Source of the DNA: JABCPE02 sp963509715
GTDB lineage: Bacteria > Bacteroidota > Bacteroidia > Flavobacteriales > Weeksellaceae
Direction of reading: 5' to 3'
DNA length: 37,830 nucleotides
Assembly (NCBI GenBank): GCA_963509715.1
Contig: CAUPCB010000014.1
Location: 1 to 37,830 of the forward strand
The notes under the pieces were generated by a model that was given only the letters and a program-made list of their open reading frames with translations, searched no databases and was not told where the DNA came from. Shown here in pieces: positions 8,346-16,848 of the stretch (positions are counted from its first letter, which is position 1; each line of letters begins with the position of its first letter). Position numbers and translations under genes: made by a program.

Positions 8346-9278
8346 TTATAAAAATTCTACTTTTGCGCCCGTTTCGGAAACATTTAGTTTTATTTCAGAG
8401 CCTAAAATCAGCGGCACATTATCAAAAATATGCCCATTAGGAAAAGCGAACAGCTTTGGGAAAGAATATTTCTTGAGCCTTTCTGCGATGATTTCATAAG
8501 CCATAGCATCATAACTATACTCATAATCAGGGTTTTCCGTTTCGTTTCCCATGTTAATCATCCCTCCGATGATGATGCCCTTTATTTTCCTAAAAACACC
8601 AGCCAAATCGAGAGAAATGAGCATTCTGTCCAGCGAATAAAAATTCTCGCCGATGTCTTCTATAAACAAAATTTTGTCCCTGAAATCTACTGAATACGAG
8701 CTTCCCAAAAGCGCATAGACCAACGCCAGATTTCCACCAACTAAAATTCCCTCTGCTCTTCCGTGGTTATTCTGTGGATGTGGAGCGACCTGATATTTAG
8801 GTTTTTTCCCGCTGAAAATATTGAAAATCTCCTCGTAACTTTCTGTAGAAACTCCAAAAGATGAGGTCTTCAGCGTTTGTCCGTGGATACTTGCAAAGCC
8901 CTTTTTCAAGAGGAAACTTTGGATAACGGTATTGTCCGAATAGCCGATATACCATTTGGGATTTTCTTTGAAATGTTTTAGTTTTAGATGTCCCAAAAGA
9001 TGCTGACAGCCATAGCCGCCGCGCGTAGCCCAGATGGCAGAAACCTCATCACTGTTCAATGCCCAGTTCAGGTCAGCAATCCGCTGTTTTTCCGTTCCAG
9101 AATAGCTGTACCCAAAGGAAAATCTGCCCAAGCAATGAGGACTGAGAACAGGTTCATAGCCTTTGGATTTGATGAGTTCCAGCGTGGATAAAATCTGCTC
9201 TTCTTCTACCGAACCAGCAGGAGAAACGACTGCTATTTTATCGCCTTTTTTAAGGGTTTTTGGGAATATGACCGCCAT
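8346..9278 (-). CDS. ldcA: LD-carboxypeptidase (MEROPS S66)
   Basis: This peptidase cleaves the L,D bond that holds the terminal D-Ala of murein tetrapeptides during peptidoglycan recycling. The 310-residue protein shows all parts of the S66 triad: Ser114 in IGYSDNTV, Glu207 in FIEDIGE and His283 in PNGHIFDNVPL. The N-terminal part carries the usual KGDKIAVVSPAG (11-22) and ATRGGYG (84-90). No signal peptide is visible, in line with a cytoplasmic enzyme. It lies 24 bp after the LysE-type gene and 8 bp before yraN. Confidence 0.93.
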   Translation of the reverse strand: MAVIFPKTLKKGDKIAVVSPAGSVEEEQILSTLELIKSKGYEPVLSPHCLGRFSFGYSYSGTEKQRIADLNWALNSDEVSAIWATRGGYGCQHLLGHLKLKHFKENPKWYIGYSDNTVIQSFLLKKGFASIHGQTLKTSSFGVSTESYEEIFNIFSGKKPKYQVAPHPQNNHGRAEGILVGGNLALVYALLGSSYSVDFRDKILFIEDIGENFYSLDRMLISLDLAGVFRKIKGIIIGGMINMGNETENPDYEYSYDAMAYEIIAERLKKYSFPKLFAFPNGHIFDNVPLILGSEIKLNVSETGAKVEFL

Positions 9279-9302
9279 AAGTGTCTGTTATTGAATATCT
9301 TT

Positions 9303-9980
9303 TTATTTTATTTCTTCTCGTTTGATGCCTTTTTCTTCTAATCTTTTGTCCAGTTGGTTAAAGGATTTAAAACTTTGAAGGAAAATAAACACGCTCAGAA
9401 CCAGCAGAATAAAGCCTACGCCTTTTCGGATTTTATTGGCCACCTGTTGATTGAGTTTATTGTGAAATTGTTTCGCCAAGTAGATTTTTGCCAAGTCTAT
9501 CAAAAGATATGTCCCGATAACCAAGCCGATATAAAGCAAAAATCTGCCCGTGTCAGGATAGTTTTTTCTAATGAAAATGACGGTTACCAGCCAGAAAAGC
9601 ACCACACCAATGTTCAGAATATTGAGCAGGAAACCATTGAGAAAAGTTTTCAGATAGTTTTGGTTGATGAGCCTTTCCTCGCCTGCGATGTGCATTCTGG
9701 TTTTGGAAACGATCATATAAATCCCATAAACAAAGATAATAAGCGCCGAAATCCTATAAAAACTCGGGTATTGGTCTATGATATGGATAATGTCCTGACT
9801 GCTGAAATACGCCGCCACAATGCACACTATATCCGCAAAAACCACGCCCAAATCCAGCGCCAATGCATGCCGAGGCCCTCGCGAAAGGCTGGTCTCCACC
9901 AAAAGGAAGAAAACAGGTCCGATGAATACCAAACTAAGCATAAAACCCAAACCGACAGCAGAAAAAATAAGCTCTATCAT
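9303..9980 (-). CDS. LysE-family translocator
   Basis: The 225-residue membrane protein has about six hydrophobic segments, including residues 4-28, 43-60, 73-91, 112-136 and 150-166, and a final one near 190-207. The first helix region, LGFMLSLVFIGPVFFLLVETSLSRG, is characteristic of the LysE/RhtB exporter family, which moves amino acids out of the cell. The substrate cannot be read from the sequence. It is the first gene of a minus-strand run with ldcA, yraN and tsaB. A possible -7 box (TATTTTTG on the minus strand, 10014-10007) lies upstream. Confidence 0.88.
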   Translation of the reverse strand: MIELIFSAVGLGFMLSLVFIGPVFFLLVETSLSRGPRHALALDLGVVFADIVCIVAAYFSSQDIIHIIDQYPSFYRISALIIFVYGIYMIVSKTRMHIAGEERLINQNYLKTFLNGFLLNILNIGVVLFWLVTVIFIRKNYPDTGRFLLYIGLVIGTYLLIDLAKIYLAKQFHNKLNQQVANKIRKGVGFILLVLSVFIFLQSFKSFNQLDKRLEEKGIKREEIK

Positions 9981-10006
9981 AGGATGCGAATTCTTAATTG
10001 AAACTC

Positions 10007-10014
10007 CAAAAATA
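10007..10014 (-). promoter_or_regulatory. Candidate -7 box for the lysE-ldcA-yraN-tsaB run
   Basis: The minus strand reads TATTTTTG, matching TAnnTTTG, 26 bp before the LysE start codon. No clear -33 box is seen. Confidence 0.35.
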
Positions 10015-10041
10015 CGGAATTTATTTTTAGATGAAAATCAT

Positions 10042-10049
10042 TATATTTG
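10042..10049 (+). promoter_or_regulatory. -7 box of the first duplicated lipoprotein gene
   Basis: TATATTTG lies 27 bp before the ATG at 10077. The same layout (box, then an AT-rich leader differing at only a few positions, then ATG) recurs in the second copy at 11028. This conservation supports its use. Confidence 0.55.
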
Positions 10050-10076
10050 TCCAATTAATTTTAAATTCAATATAAA

Positions 10077-10970
10077 ATGAAAAAACTTCTATTTTCAGCT
10101 CTCGTGGGAGCGATGATAATTTCGTGCAGCAGGGATAATGACAACACAAACCCTACAACACCTCAGACACCTGCAACCAATGAAACAGGAATTCTTCCAA
10201 CCAAACTTACCTCTTCTAAAACTGGTAAAGCAGATGAAGTATCTACTTTTAGTTATAATGGAAATAAGCTCGTGAAAGCTACTTATGACAACAAAGATGA
10301 AATTTACACTTATACAGGAGATTTAATCACTTCTATAAATAATCCTAATGGAGGTTCTTATGTATTTAATTATGATTCTAATGGAAACCTTATCTCTGAA
10401 AAAGGAGAATCTTATAATGGTTCTATTAAATTTAATGAAAATAATATAACATACACTGTCAATGGTTCTACTGTAACAGCACAAAAGATATCTAAAAATT
10501 ATGATTATACAGATGGAACTCTATCTTCTATAACCACTTCTACCATCACTTACACATTAGATGCAAAGAAAAGACCAATAAAAAGAGTAGAAGTTTCTGA
10601 AGAGAAAGATGCAGCAGGAAATATCACTCAAAAAGAGAATAATACCTTTACTTACCAATACGCAAATCATCATAGTTTAATAGAAAACATAAAAGGAATG
10701 AATAAACTTAATTATTCATCTTTTGCAATTGGAGGAGAAGATAGTGATAACATATTCTTTCCTGTTTCTTATATAAAGCAAGAAATAAACAGATCTTTTT
10801 ATCATTCTGGTAGTCTTTCTCATAATAATAATTATACAAGAGAATATACGGTAGAATATGCTTTAAACACTAACAACTATCCTACGAAAATACAATTTAA
10901 AACTAAAGACCCTGCTACAGGACAATATAAAAATAGTGATTATTATCGTACAATAGAATACAACAAATAA
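10077..10970 (+). CDS. Hypothetical YD-repeat-like lipoprotein, copy 1 (297 aa)
   Basis: The protein has a signal peptide with lipobox IISC (Cys17). After it come several Asp/Asn, a Thr/Pro-rich linker (24-35), then beta-rich sequence with Tyr-Asp motifs such as FSYNGNKLVKATY and FNYDSNGNLISEK. These resemble the YD/RHS-type repeats of Bacteroidota surface proteins, but there are too few for a toxin cage. It is most likely an outer-membrane lipoprotein; the function is unknown. It is a paralogue of the next gene, of identical length. The two align closely over about the first 215 residues and then diverge. A terminator follows at 10974. Confidence 0.85.
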   Translation: MKKLLFSALVGAMIISCSRDNDNTNPTTPQTPATNETGILPTKLTSSKTGKADEVSTFSYNGNKLVKATYDNKDEIYTYTGDLITSINNPNGGSYVFNYDSNGNLISEKGESYNGSIKFNENNITYTVNGSTVTAQKISKNYDYTDGTLSSITTSTITYTLDAKKRPIKRVEVSEEKDAAGNITQKENNTFTYQYANHHSLIENIKGMNKLNYSSFAIGGEDSDNIFFPVSYIKQEINRSFYHSGSLSHNNNYTREYTVEYALNTNNYPTKIQFKTKDPATGQYKNSDYYRTIEYNK

Positions 10971-10973
10971 CAC

Positions 10974-11003
10974 AAAAACTCCCTAAAAAAGGGAGTTTTT
11001 TTT
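10974..11003 (+). terminator. Terminator of lipoprotein copy 1
   Basis: The stem AAAAACTCCC / GGGAGTTTTT has a 7-nt loop and a T run. The same hairpin, with small changes in the loop, ends copy 2 at 11960. Confidence 0.85.
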
Positions 11004-11027
11004 CTTTTAGCATAAAAAGATTATCCT

Positions 11028-11035
11028 TATCTTTG
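11028..11035 (+). promoter_or_regulatory. -7 box of the second duplicated lipoprotein gene
   Basis: TATCTTTG lies 27 bp before the ATG at 11063, at the same spacing as in copy 1. The preceding terminator at 10974-11003 implies that copy 2 has its own transcript. Confidence 0.55.
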
Positions 11036-11062
11036 TCCAACTAATTTTAAATTCAATAAAAA

Positions 11063-11956
11063 ATGAAAAAATTTTTATTTTCAGCTCTCGTGGGAGCAAT
11101 GATGATTTCGTGCAGCAGGGATAATGACAACTCAAATTCTACAACGCCTCAGGCGCCTGCAATCAGCCAGACAGGAATTCTTCCAACCAAACTTACCTAT
11201 TCTCGTACTGGTAAAGCAGATGAAGTGATTACTTTTAGTTATGATGGAAATAAGCTCATGAAAGCTACTCGTGACAACAAAGATGTAATTTACACTTATA
11301 CAAGAGATTTAATTACTTCTATAAATAATCCTGATGGAAGTTCTCATGTATTTAATTATGATTCTAATGGAAACCTTATCTTTGAAAAAGAAGAATCCTA
11401 TAGTGGTACTATTAAAGTTTTAGAAGAAAATACAACATACACCATCAATGGTTCTACTGTAACAGCACAAAAGATATCTAAAAATTATGATGATATAACT
11501 GGAACTCTATCTTCTATATCCACTTCTACCATCACTTACACATTAGATGCAAAGAAAAGACCAATAAAAAGTGTGGAAGTTTCTGAAGAGAGAGACTCAA
11601 TAGGAAATCTTATTGAAAAGACGAATAATAATACTACTACTTACCAATATGCAAATCATCATAGTTTAATAGAAAACATAGTTGGTTTTGATAAATTGAC
11701 CTATTCTGATTTTCTTTCTAATAATGAGGATTTTCCTCATAATATCGTTTCTTATATGAAAGAGGATATCAATAGAACCTATTATCATTTTGGTGGCAGC
11801 CCTCATAATGAAAGTTATATTAACGAGGTTAAAGTAGAATATTCTGTAAATGCTAACAATTATCCTATTAAAATACAACCTAAAGCTAAAAACCACATCA
11901 ATAGACAATTTGAAACTATAAACAATAGTTATTTCACAATAGAATACAATAAATAA
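11063..11956 (+). CDS. Hypothetical YD-repeat-like lipoprotein, copy 2 (297 aa)
   Basis: This is a paralogue of the gene at 10077, with the same signal peptide type (lipobox MISC, Cys17), the same Thr/Pro linker and the same 297-residue length. Long stretches are unchanged, for example GSTVTAQKISKNYD and the segment around TITYTLDAKKRPIK. From about residue 215 the two proteins differ strongly, while both end in IEYNK. It is probably a surface lipoprotein of unknown function. It has its own -7 box and terminator. Confidence 0.85.
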   Translation: MKKFLFSALVGAMMISCSRDNDNSNSTTPQAPAISQTGILPTKLTYSRTGKADEVITFSYDGNKLMKATRDNKDVIYTYTRDLITSINNPDGSSHVFNYDSNGNLIFEKEESYSGTIKVLEENTTYTINGSTVTAQKISKNYDDITGTLSSISTSTITYTLDAKKRPIKSVEVSEERDSIGNLIEKTNNNTTTYQYANHHSLIENIVGFDKLTYSDFLSNNEDFPHNIVSYMKEDINRTYYHFGGSPHNESYINEVKVEYSVNANNYPIKIQPKAKNHINRQFETINNSYFTIEYNK

Positions 11957-11959
11957 CAT

Positions 11960-11987
11960 AAAAACTCCCTAATAAAGGGAGTTTTTT
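11960..11987. terminator. Terminator of lipoprotein copy 2, also serving rnr
   Basis: The stem AAAAACTCCCT / AGGGAGTTTTT with loop AATAA is followed by a T run, and an A run precedes it. It lies between the convergent stops at 11956 (+) and 11996 (-), so it can act in both directions. Confidence 0.88.
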
Positions 11988-11995
11988 TATTGCTG

Positions 11996-14143
11996 TTATT
12001 CTACTATTTTAAAATCCAATTGTTTTTGGATGAGGTTGGCTTTTACTACTTGTATTTTTATCTCATCACCGAGGCGGTAGGTCTTGCCTGACTTGGTGCC
12101 GACAATGGAATGCGCCTTCGGATCATGGAAATAGGAATCATCCATCAGGTCTCTTAGTTTTATCATGCCTTCGGCGCCGTTTTCAGGGATTTCTACCCAA
12201 AAACCATAGTCTGCCACGCCCGAAATTACGCCTATGAAATCCTGCCCTACTTTGTCCTCCATGAACTTCACCTGCATGTATTTTATAGAATCCCGCTCTG
12301 CATTGGCTGCCAGTCTTTCCCTATCGCTGCAGTGTTTGCAGTATTCTTCGTATTCTTCCCTATTTGGTGATTTTCCACCATCCAAATAATGCTGGAGCAG
12401 TCTATGCGCCATGAGGTCTGGATAACGGCGAATAGGCGAAGTAAAATGCGAATAATATGGGAATGCTAGTCCGTAGTGCCCTATATTCTCGGTAGAATAG
12501 ACCGCCTTGCTCATACTTCTCATCGCTAGGGTTTCTACCATGTTTTCTTCGCCTTTTCCTGCCACATCTTTTAGGAGTTTGTTCATACTTTCGGCTATTT
12601 TTTGGGAATTGGAAATATTCATTTTGTAGCCGAGTGTCTGCACGAAATCCCTCAGCGCTTCCAGTTTAGCTGGGTCTGGGTCATCGTGGATACGATAAAT
12701 AAAGGTATTATGCGTCGGTTCGCCCTTTCTGGAAAGAGATACATACTCGGAAACTTTTCTGTTTGCCAGCAGCATAAACTCCTCTATCAGGTGGTTAGAA
12801 TCTTTACTGATTTTAAAATAAACTCCGATAGGATTATTGTTTTCATCAAGGTTAAATCTCACCTCACTGCGGTCAAAGGCGATAGCTCCTTTCTTTAATC
12901 TATCTTTTCTGAGAATCTTCGCCAAATGGTCTAATGCTAGTATTTCCTCTGCCAAATCTCCTTTTCCTGTTTCTATACGCTCTTGGGCTTCTTCGTAGGA
13001 AAATCTTCTATCAGAATGGATGACTGTACGCCCAAACCACTGCTTCACTATCTCTGCCCTGTCATTCATCTCAAACACCACCGAGAAAGCGTATCTATCC
13101 ACCTCTGGTTTCAGCGAACAGAGGTCATTACTGAGAATCTCTGGGAGCATGGGAACTACCCTATCCACGAGATAAACGGAAGTCGCACGGCTGTATGCTT
13201 CCTCATCTAGGAGCGTTCCTGGCTGCACATAGTGGGATACATCGGCAATGTGTACGCCTATTTCCCAGTTTCCGTTGTCTAATTTTTTCAGCGAAAGTGC
13301 ATCATCAAAATCCTTGGCATCTTTCGGGTCTATGGTAAAAGTAAGCACCTCCCGCATATCTCTCCTTTTTTTCAGCTCTTCGGGAGTGATTTCTCGGTTG
13401 ATTTTATTTGCGAAATCCTCTACTTCCTCAGGGAAATGGTAGGGAAGCTCATACTCGGCGAGGATAGAATGTATTTCCGTTTCGTGTTCGCCTGGTTTTC
13501 CTAATACTTTGATGATTTCCCCTTCTGGGTTTTTGGAATTGATATCCCATTGGAGCATTTTCACGACTACTTTATCGCCGTCTTTGGCTCCATGGATTTT
13601 AGATTTAGGAATGAAAATATCGGTATTGATGACCTTTTTATCACAAATCACAAACCCGAAATCCTTATATTTCACATACTCAAATGTCCCCACGAAAGAG
13701 TCTTTGGCTCTCTCCAAAACCTCTAACACAGAGCCTTCCAGCTTTCGCCCCTTGAAGTTGTAAGTGATAATCAAGACTTTATCGCCCTGCAAAGCATCTT
13801 TTACATTTTTCTGATGGATGAAGATATCCTCATCCAGTCCCTCCACGCTTACATAGGCATTCCCATTGAGGGCAAAATCTATCGTCCCTGTCAGTGTTTC
13901 TTTTATCTGCAGGTTCACCATATACTTGCCCTTTTCTACTTCTTTTATTTTATCTTGGGCTCTCAGTTTGTGCAGAGTCTGGATGACCAGCTCTCTCTGG
14001 CGCGGATTTTTGTAGTCTATGCCGTCTGCTATCTGTTTGTAATTGTATATTTTTGAATTTTTCTTATTCATAAATCGGAGAATGAGTCTTCCGATACTCT
14101 CCAATTTGTATTGTTGTTTTTGTGATTTATTTTTTTTCTTCAT
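11996..14143 (-). CDS. rnr: Ribonuclease R
   Basis: RNase R is a processive 3'-5' exoribonuclease of the RNB family that degrades structured RNA, including defective rRNA and mRNA fragments. The 715-residue protein has a basic N-terminus and a winged-helix-like region (about 10-80), two cold-shock domains (about 80-220), and the RNB catalytic domain with DPKDAKDFDDA near 271-281, whose aspartates bind Mg. A C-terminal S1 domain runs from about 634 to the end. The Lys-rich tail of the E. coli enzyme is missing, and the length is normal for Bacteroidota. A good promoter lies at 14172-14205. Confidence 0.95.
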   Translation of the reverse strand: MKKKNKSQKQQYKLESIGRLILRFMNKKNSKIYNYKQIADGIDYKNPRQRELVIQTLHKLRAQDKIKEVEKGKYMVNLQIKETLTGTIDFALNGNAYVSVEGLDEDIFIHQKNVKDALQGDKVLIITYNFKGRKLEGSVLEVLERAKDSFVGTFEYVKYKDFGFVICDKKVINTDIFIPKSKIHGAKDGDKVVVKMLQWDINSKNPEGEIIKVLGKPGEHETEIHSILAEYELPYHFPEEVEDFANKINREITPEELKKRRDMREVLTFTIDPKDAKDFDDALSLKKLDNGNWEIGVHIADVSHYVQPGTLLDEEAYSRATSVYLVDRVVPMLPEILSNDLCSLKPEVDRYAFSVVFEMNDRAEIVKQWFGRTVIHSDRRFSYEEAQERIETGKGDLAEEILALDHLAKILRKDRLKKGAIAFDRSEVRFNLDENNNPIGVYFKISKDSNHLIEEFMLLANRKVSEYVSLSRKGEPTHNTFIYRIHDDPDPAKLEALRDFVQTLGYKMNISNSQKIAESMNKLLKDVAGKGEENMVETLAMRSMSKAVYSTENIGHYGLAFPYYSHFTSPIRRYPDLMAHRLLQHYLDGGKSPNREEYEEYCKHCSDRERLAANAERDSIKYMQVKFMEDKVGQDFIGVISGVADYGFWVEIPENGAEGMIKLRDLMDDSYFHDPKAHSIVGTKSGKTYRLGDEIKIQVVKANLIQKQLDFKIVE

Positions 14144-14171
14144 AAATGTTTTTCTTAAAAATTTTGTTCTT

Positions 14172-14205
14172 CAAATATAACATTATTTATGCTTTTTTAA
14201 CCAAA
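14172..14205 (-). promoter_or_regulatory. Promoter of rnr
   Basis: On the minus strand, TTTG (14205-14202), a 22-bp spacer and TATATTTG (14179-14172) match the Bacteroidota promoter. The start codon is 28 bp downstream of the -7 box. The -33 element is part of the T run of the rpiB terminator. Confidence 0.6.
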
Positions 14206-14237
14206 AATCCCCCTTCATCTTTTTTATAAGAAGGGGG
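14203..14237 (-). terminator. Terminator of rpiB
   Basis: The stem CCCCCTTC (14237-14230 on the minus strand) pairs with GAAGGGGG (14216-14209) around a 13-nt loop and is followed by a TTTTT run. It lies 33 bp past the rpiB stop. Confidence 0.8.
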
Positions 14238-14269
14238 TTGAATTACAAAAAACAAAAATCGTTATTTTC

Positions 14270-14698
14270 CTATGGTTTTATTTTATCCACTCTCAGCTGG
14301 TGTCTACCTCCTTCAAATTCCGCACTAAGGAATGCTTTTGCAATTTCCAAAGCCTCTTCATTGCTCACGAATCTTGCTGGAATTGCTACTATATTAGCAT
14401 CATTGTGCTGTCTTGTCAAAGCTGCAACTTCTGGGTTCCAAGCCAGTCCAGCTCGGATACCTTCATGTTTATTGGCTGCCATCTGCATACCATTTCCTGT
14501 TCCACATACTAAAATTCCCAAAATACAGTCTCCCTTTTCGATAGAAGTAGCGGCTGGATGAGCAAAATCTGGATAATCTACACTTTCCTTAAAAAATGTC
14601 CCAAAATCCACCATGTTATAATCTGCTTTTAGTTTTCTTTTTAGAAAATCTTTCATCTCGTGACCTGCGTGGTCAGATGCTATTGCTATGTTTATCAT
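14270..14698 (-). CDS. rpiB: Ribose-5-phosphate isomerase B
   Basis: RpiB interconverts ribose 5-phosphate and ribulose 5-phosphate in the pentose phosphate pathway. The 142-residue protein begins MINIAIASDHAGHEMK, with Asp9 and His10 in the phosphosugar site. It has the active-site Cys65 in GILVCGTGNGM, which marks the RpiB rather than the RpiA type, and His98 in TRQHND. It has its own promoter and terminator, so it is probably transcribed alone. Confidence 0.95.
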   Translation of the reverse strand: MINIAIASDHAGHEMKDFLKRKLKADYNMVDFGTFFKESVDYPDFAHPAATSIEKGDCILGILVCGTGNGMQMAANKHEGIRAGLAWNPEVAALTRQHNDANIVAIPARFVSNEEALEIAKAFLSAEFEGGRHQLRVDKIKP

Positions 14699-14720
14699 AT
14701 CTATTCTATTTTTCTTTTTG

Positions 14721-14753
14721 CAAAAATATTATTTTAGCAAGGTTTAAGACAAA
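14721..14753 (-). promoter_or_regulatory. Promoter of rpiB
   Basis: TTTG (14753-14750), a 21-bp spacer and TATTTTTG (14728-14721) on the minus strand match the Bacteroidota promoter consensus. The start codon is 22 bp beyond. The -33 element directly abuts the stop codon of dsbD. Confidence 0.65.
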
Positions 14754-16823
14754 TTATTTTTTATGATTTTTGTAATGTTTCAGTCCGCATTCTAAGAATT
14801 TCTTGAAATCTTCTTTGTCCATGTATCCAGAAACAGGCGTGTTAATCACCTTATTATCAGGAGTTACCAGAACATAGTGCGGCTGGGAATTGTTCTCAAA
14901 ATTTATCTGCTGAAACATACTCCATCTATCGCCTATTGTTTTTATCTTCTTCATCTGTCCATTTCCCATGTCTATTTTCATCTGCTGGTCTTGTGGAAGT
15001 TCATCTTTATCATCTATATAAAGAGAAGCCAAAACCACCTCGTTCTGAAGAATCGGTAAAATATCTGGCTGTGACCAAACGAATTCCTCCATTTTTCGGC
15101 AGTTTTCGCAGCCGTGACCCGTGAAGTCTATCAGGATAGGTTTATTTTCTTTTTTTGCTAATTCTATCGCTTCGAAATAGTCATGAATAGGGTGTATTCC
15201 CAAAATCCCATCTTTTTCATTATGAAAATAGCTCACATTGAGTGGCGGCAAAATTCCACTCAACATAGAAAGTTTCGGTCTGTCACTCGGTATCAATCCT
15301 TGAACTAAATACACCAAAAAGCCTATTCCTGCTGCACCAAATAATTTTCTCGTAAGGGAAATTTTTGGTTTTTTATCATCATGTGGAAATCTTATCAATC
15401 CAAATAAATACAATACCAAACCAATGGTAAGAACCACCCAAATGGCGATGAACAGCTCTCTTTTTAAGAATGCTGTTTTTGCTACCAAATCGGCTTTAGA
15501 AAGGAATTTCAGCGCCAAGCCCAGTTCTATGAAGCCCAGCACTACTTTCAGCGTATTCATCCAGCCTCCTGACTTCGGCAAAGACTGTAATGCCTGTGGA
15601 AACAGCGCCAACAACCCGAAAACAATCGCCCAAGCAAAACCAAAACCTGCCAAAGCAAAAGTCAGCAGCATAGGCACATTAGAAGAACCTGTAACTACAC
15701 TCCCCAGAAATGACCCCAGAATAGGCCCCGTACATGAAAACGAAACTATCACCAAGGTAAGTGCCATGAAGAATATTCCTACGATTCCTCCCGCTTCTTC
15801 TGCCTTTGAAGATTTATTAGCAATGGAACTTGGCAACGCTATATCATAATATCCGAAAAAGCTTCCTGCAAAGAAAACAAACACGATAAAAAATGCCAAA
15901 TTAAGCCATACGCTGGTAGATATTTCATTAAAAATATTTCCAGCAACGCCACTTATCAAGTGAAATGGCAAACTAAGCAAAGTGAAAATCAACAAAATGA
16001 AGAAACCATAGAGAACCGCATCTCTTCTACCCTTCGCTTTGTCTTTTGCTCCTTTGGTAAAGAAAGAAACCGTCAAAGGCACCATAGGAAAAACGCATGG
16101 CGTAAGCAAAGCAATAATTCCTCCTATAAAACCTAAAAATAGATAAGTCCAATAGCTCTCATCTGTATTCGCAGTCTGCTCTGTACCACACTGAACAAGA
16201 GGATTTTTATAATCAAGCCCTTGTATTTTTAGGTTTTTAGTATCTAATTTTTGGTTTTCGGCTAATGTCTGCGAAGCCTGTATTTCATCTGTGGATGCAT
16301 CTTTCGGAGTTTCGGAATTTTCTTTCTTATCTAAAATTTCTTCGTCCTTTATGTCACTTCCCTCTATCTTTATTTGATGCTGAAGCTCAATGGTATTGGG
16401 AGCGAGACAAACTCTGTCATCACAAGTTTGATAAGTAATTTCTGCCGAAACATTGGTAGATTTTTTAGCATCTTTTAGTTTGAATTTTTGTTTAAAAGAC
16501 ACTGTATTAGAATAATAGACTATTCTAGCACCAAACGCCTCCGAAAACTCATCTATTTTTTTTCCTACCTCGGTTACCTTTCCTATGGGTTCTATATTTT
16601 TCCCTAAGAGTTTCATCTCTGTAGGAATACCACTGTCCTCAGGAATGTCCTTAGAATAGATATGCCATCCATTTTCTAGTTTTGCGATGAGGATGGCTTC
16701 GTATTCATTTTCGCCTAATTTATTTACTTCTAGTTTAAATTTTACTGGGTCTTTTATCTGAGCATAAACTCCTGTAATGATAACACTAAAAAGAACAAGT
16801 AAAAGCTTTTTTATGTTTTGCAT
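14754..16823 (-). CDS. dsbD: Thiol:disulfide interchange protein DsbD
   Basis: DsbD carries electrons from cytoplasmic thioredoxin across the inner membrane to periplasmic thiol proteins. All three modules are present in the 689 residues. A signal peptide (1-21) precedes a periplasmic N-terminal domain with the redox pair Cys134/Cys139 (CDDRVC). A CcdA-like membrane domain of about eight helices (225-510) has Cys243 (TPCVFP) and Cys364 (SCTGP). A periplasmic thioredoxin domain carries the CENC motif at 572-575. An acidic linker lies between 155 and 200. The gene follows the ABC exporter by 25 bp and is probably co-transcribed with it. Confidence 0.93.
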   Translation of the reverse strand: MQNIKKLLLVLFSVIITGVYAQIKDPVKFKLEVNKLGENEYEAILIAKLENGWHIYSKDIPEDSGIPTEMKLLGKNIEPIGKVTEVGKKIDEFSEAFGARIVYYSNTVSFKQKFKLKDAKKSTNVSAEITYQTCDDRVCLAPNTIELQHQIKIEGSDIKDEEILDKKENSETPKDASTDEIQASQTLAENQKLDTKNLKIQGLDYKNPLVQCGTEQTANTDESYWTYLFLGFIGGIIALLTPCVFPMVPLTVSFFTKGAKDKAKGRRDAVLYGFFILLIFTLLSLPFHLISGVAGNIFNEISTSVWLNLAFFIVFVFFAGSFFGYYDIALPSSIANKSSKAEEAGGIVGIFFMALTLVIVSFSCTGPILGSFLGSVVTGSSNVPMLLTFALAGFGFAWAIVFGLLALFPQALQSLPKSGGWMNTLKVVLGFIELGLALKFLSKADLVAKTAFLKRELFIAIWVVLTIGLVLYLFGLIRFPHDDKKPKISLTRKLFGAAGIGFLVYLVQGLIPSDRPKLSMLSGILPPLNVSYFHNEKDGILGIHPIHDYFEAIELAKKENKPILIDFTGHGCENCRKMEEFVWSQPDILPILQNEVVLASLYIDDKDELPQDQQMKIDMGNGQMKKIKTIGDRWSMFQQINFENNSQPHYVLVTPDNKVINTPVSGYMDKEDFKKFLECGLKHYKNHKK

Positions 16824-16848
16824 TTTATATTATTTGTTTTAATATTTT

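Larger units (their letters stand above)
10042..11986 (+). repeat. Tandem duplication, two units with 986-bp period
   Basis: Promoter box, leader, lipoprotein gene and terminator hairpin occur twice in direct orientation. The offset is exactly 986 bp for both the -7 box (10042 to 11028) and the start codon (10077 to 11063). The stop codons (10968-10970 and 11954-11956) keep the same offset. Sequence identity is high in the promoter, leader and first two thirds of the gene and lower in the last quarter. Confidence 0.9.

Noticed and set aside
9354..10001. Long plus-strand open frame opposite the LysE gene
   Set aside because: Its product lacks the membrane helices and motifs that the minus-strand frame shows; it is a shadow of the real gene.
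10077..11956. Paired lipoproteins as RHS/YD-repeat toxins
   Set aside because: They have only a few YD-like motifs, no C-terminal toxin domain and no RHS core boundary motif; the size is far too small.
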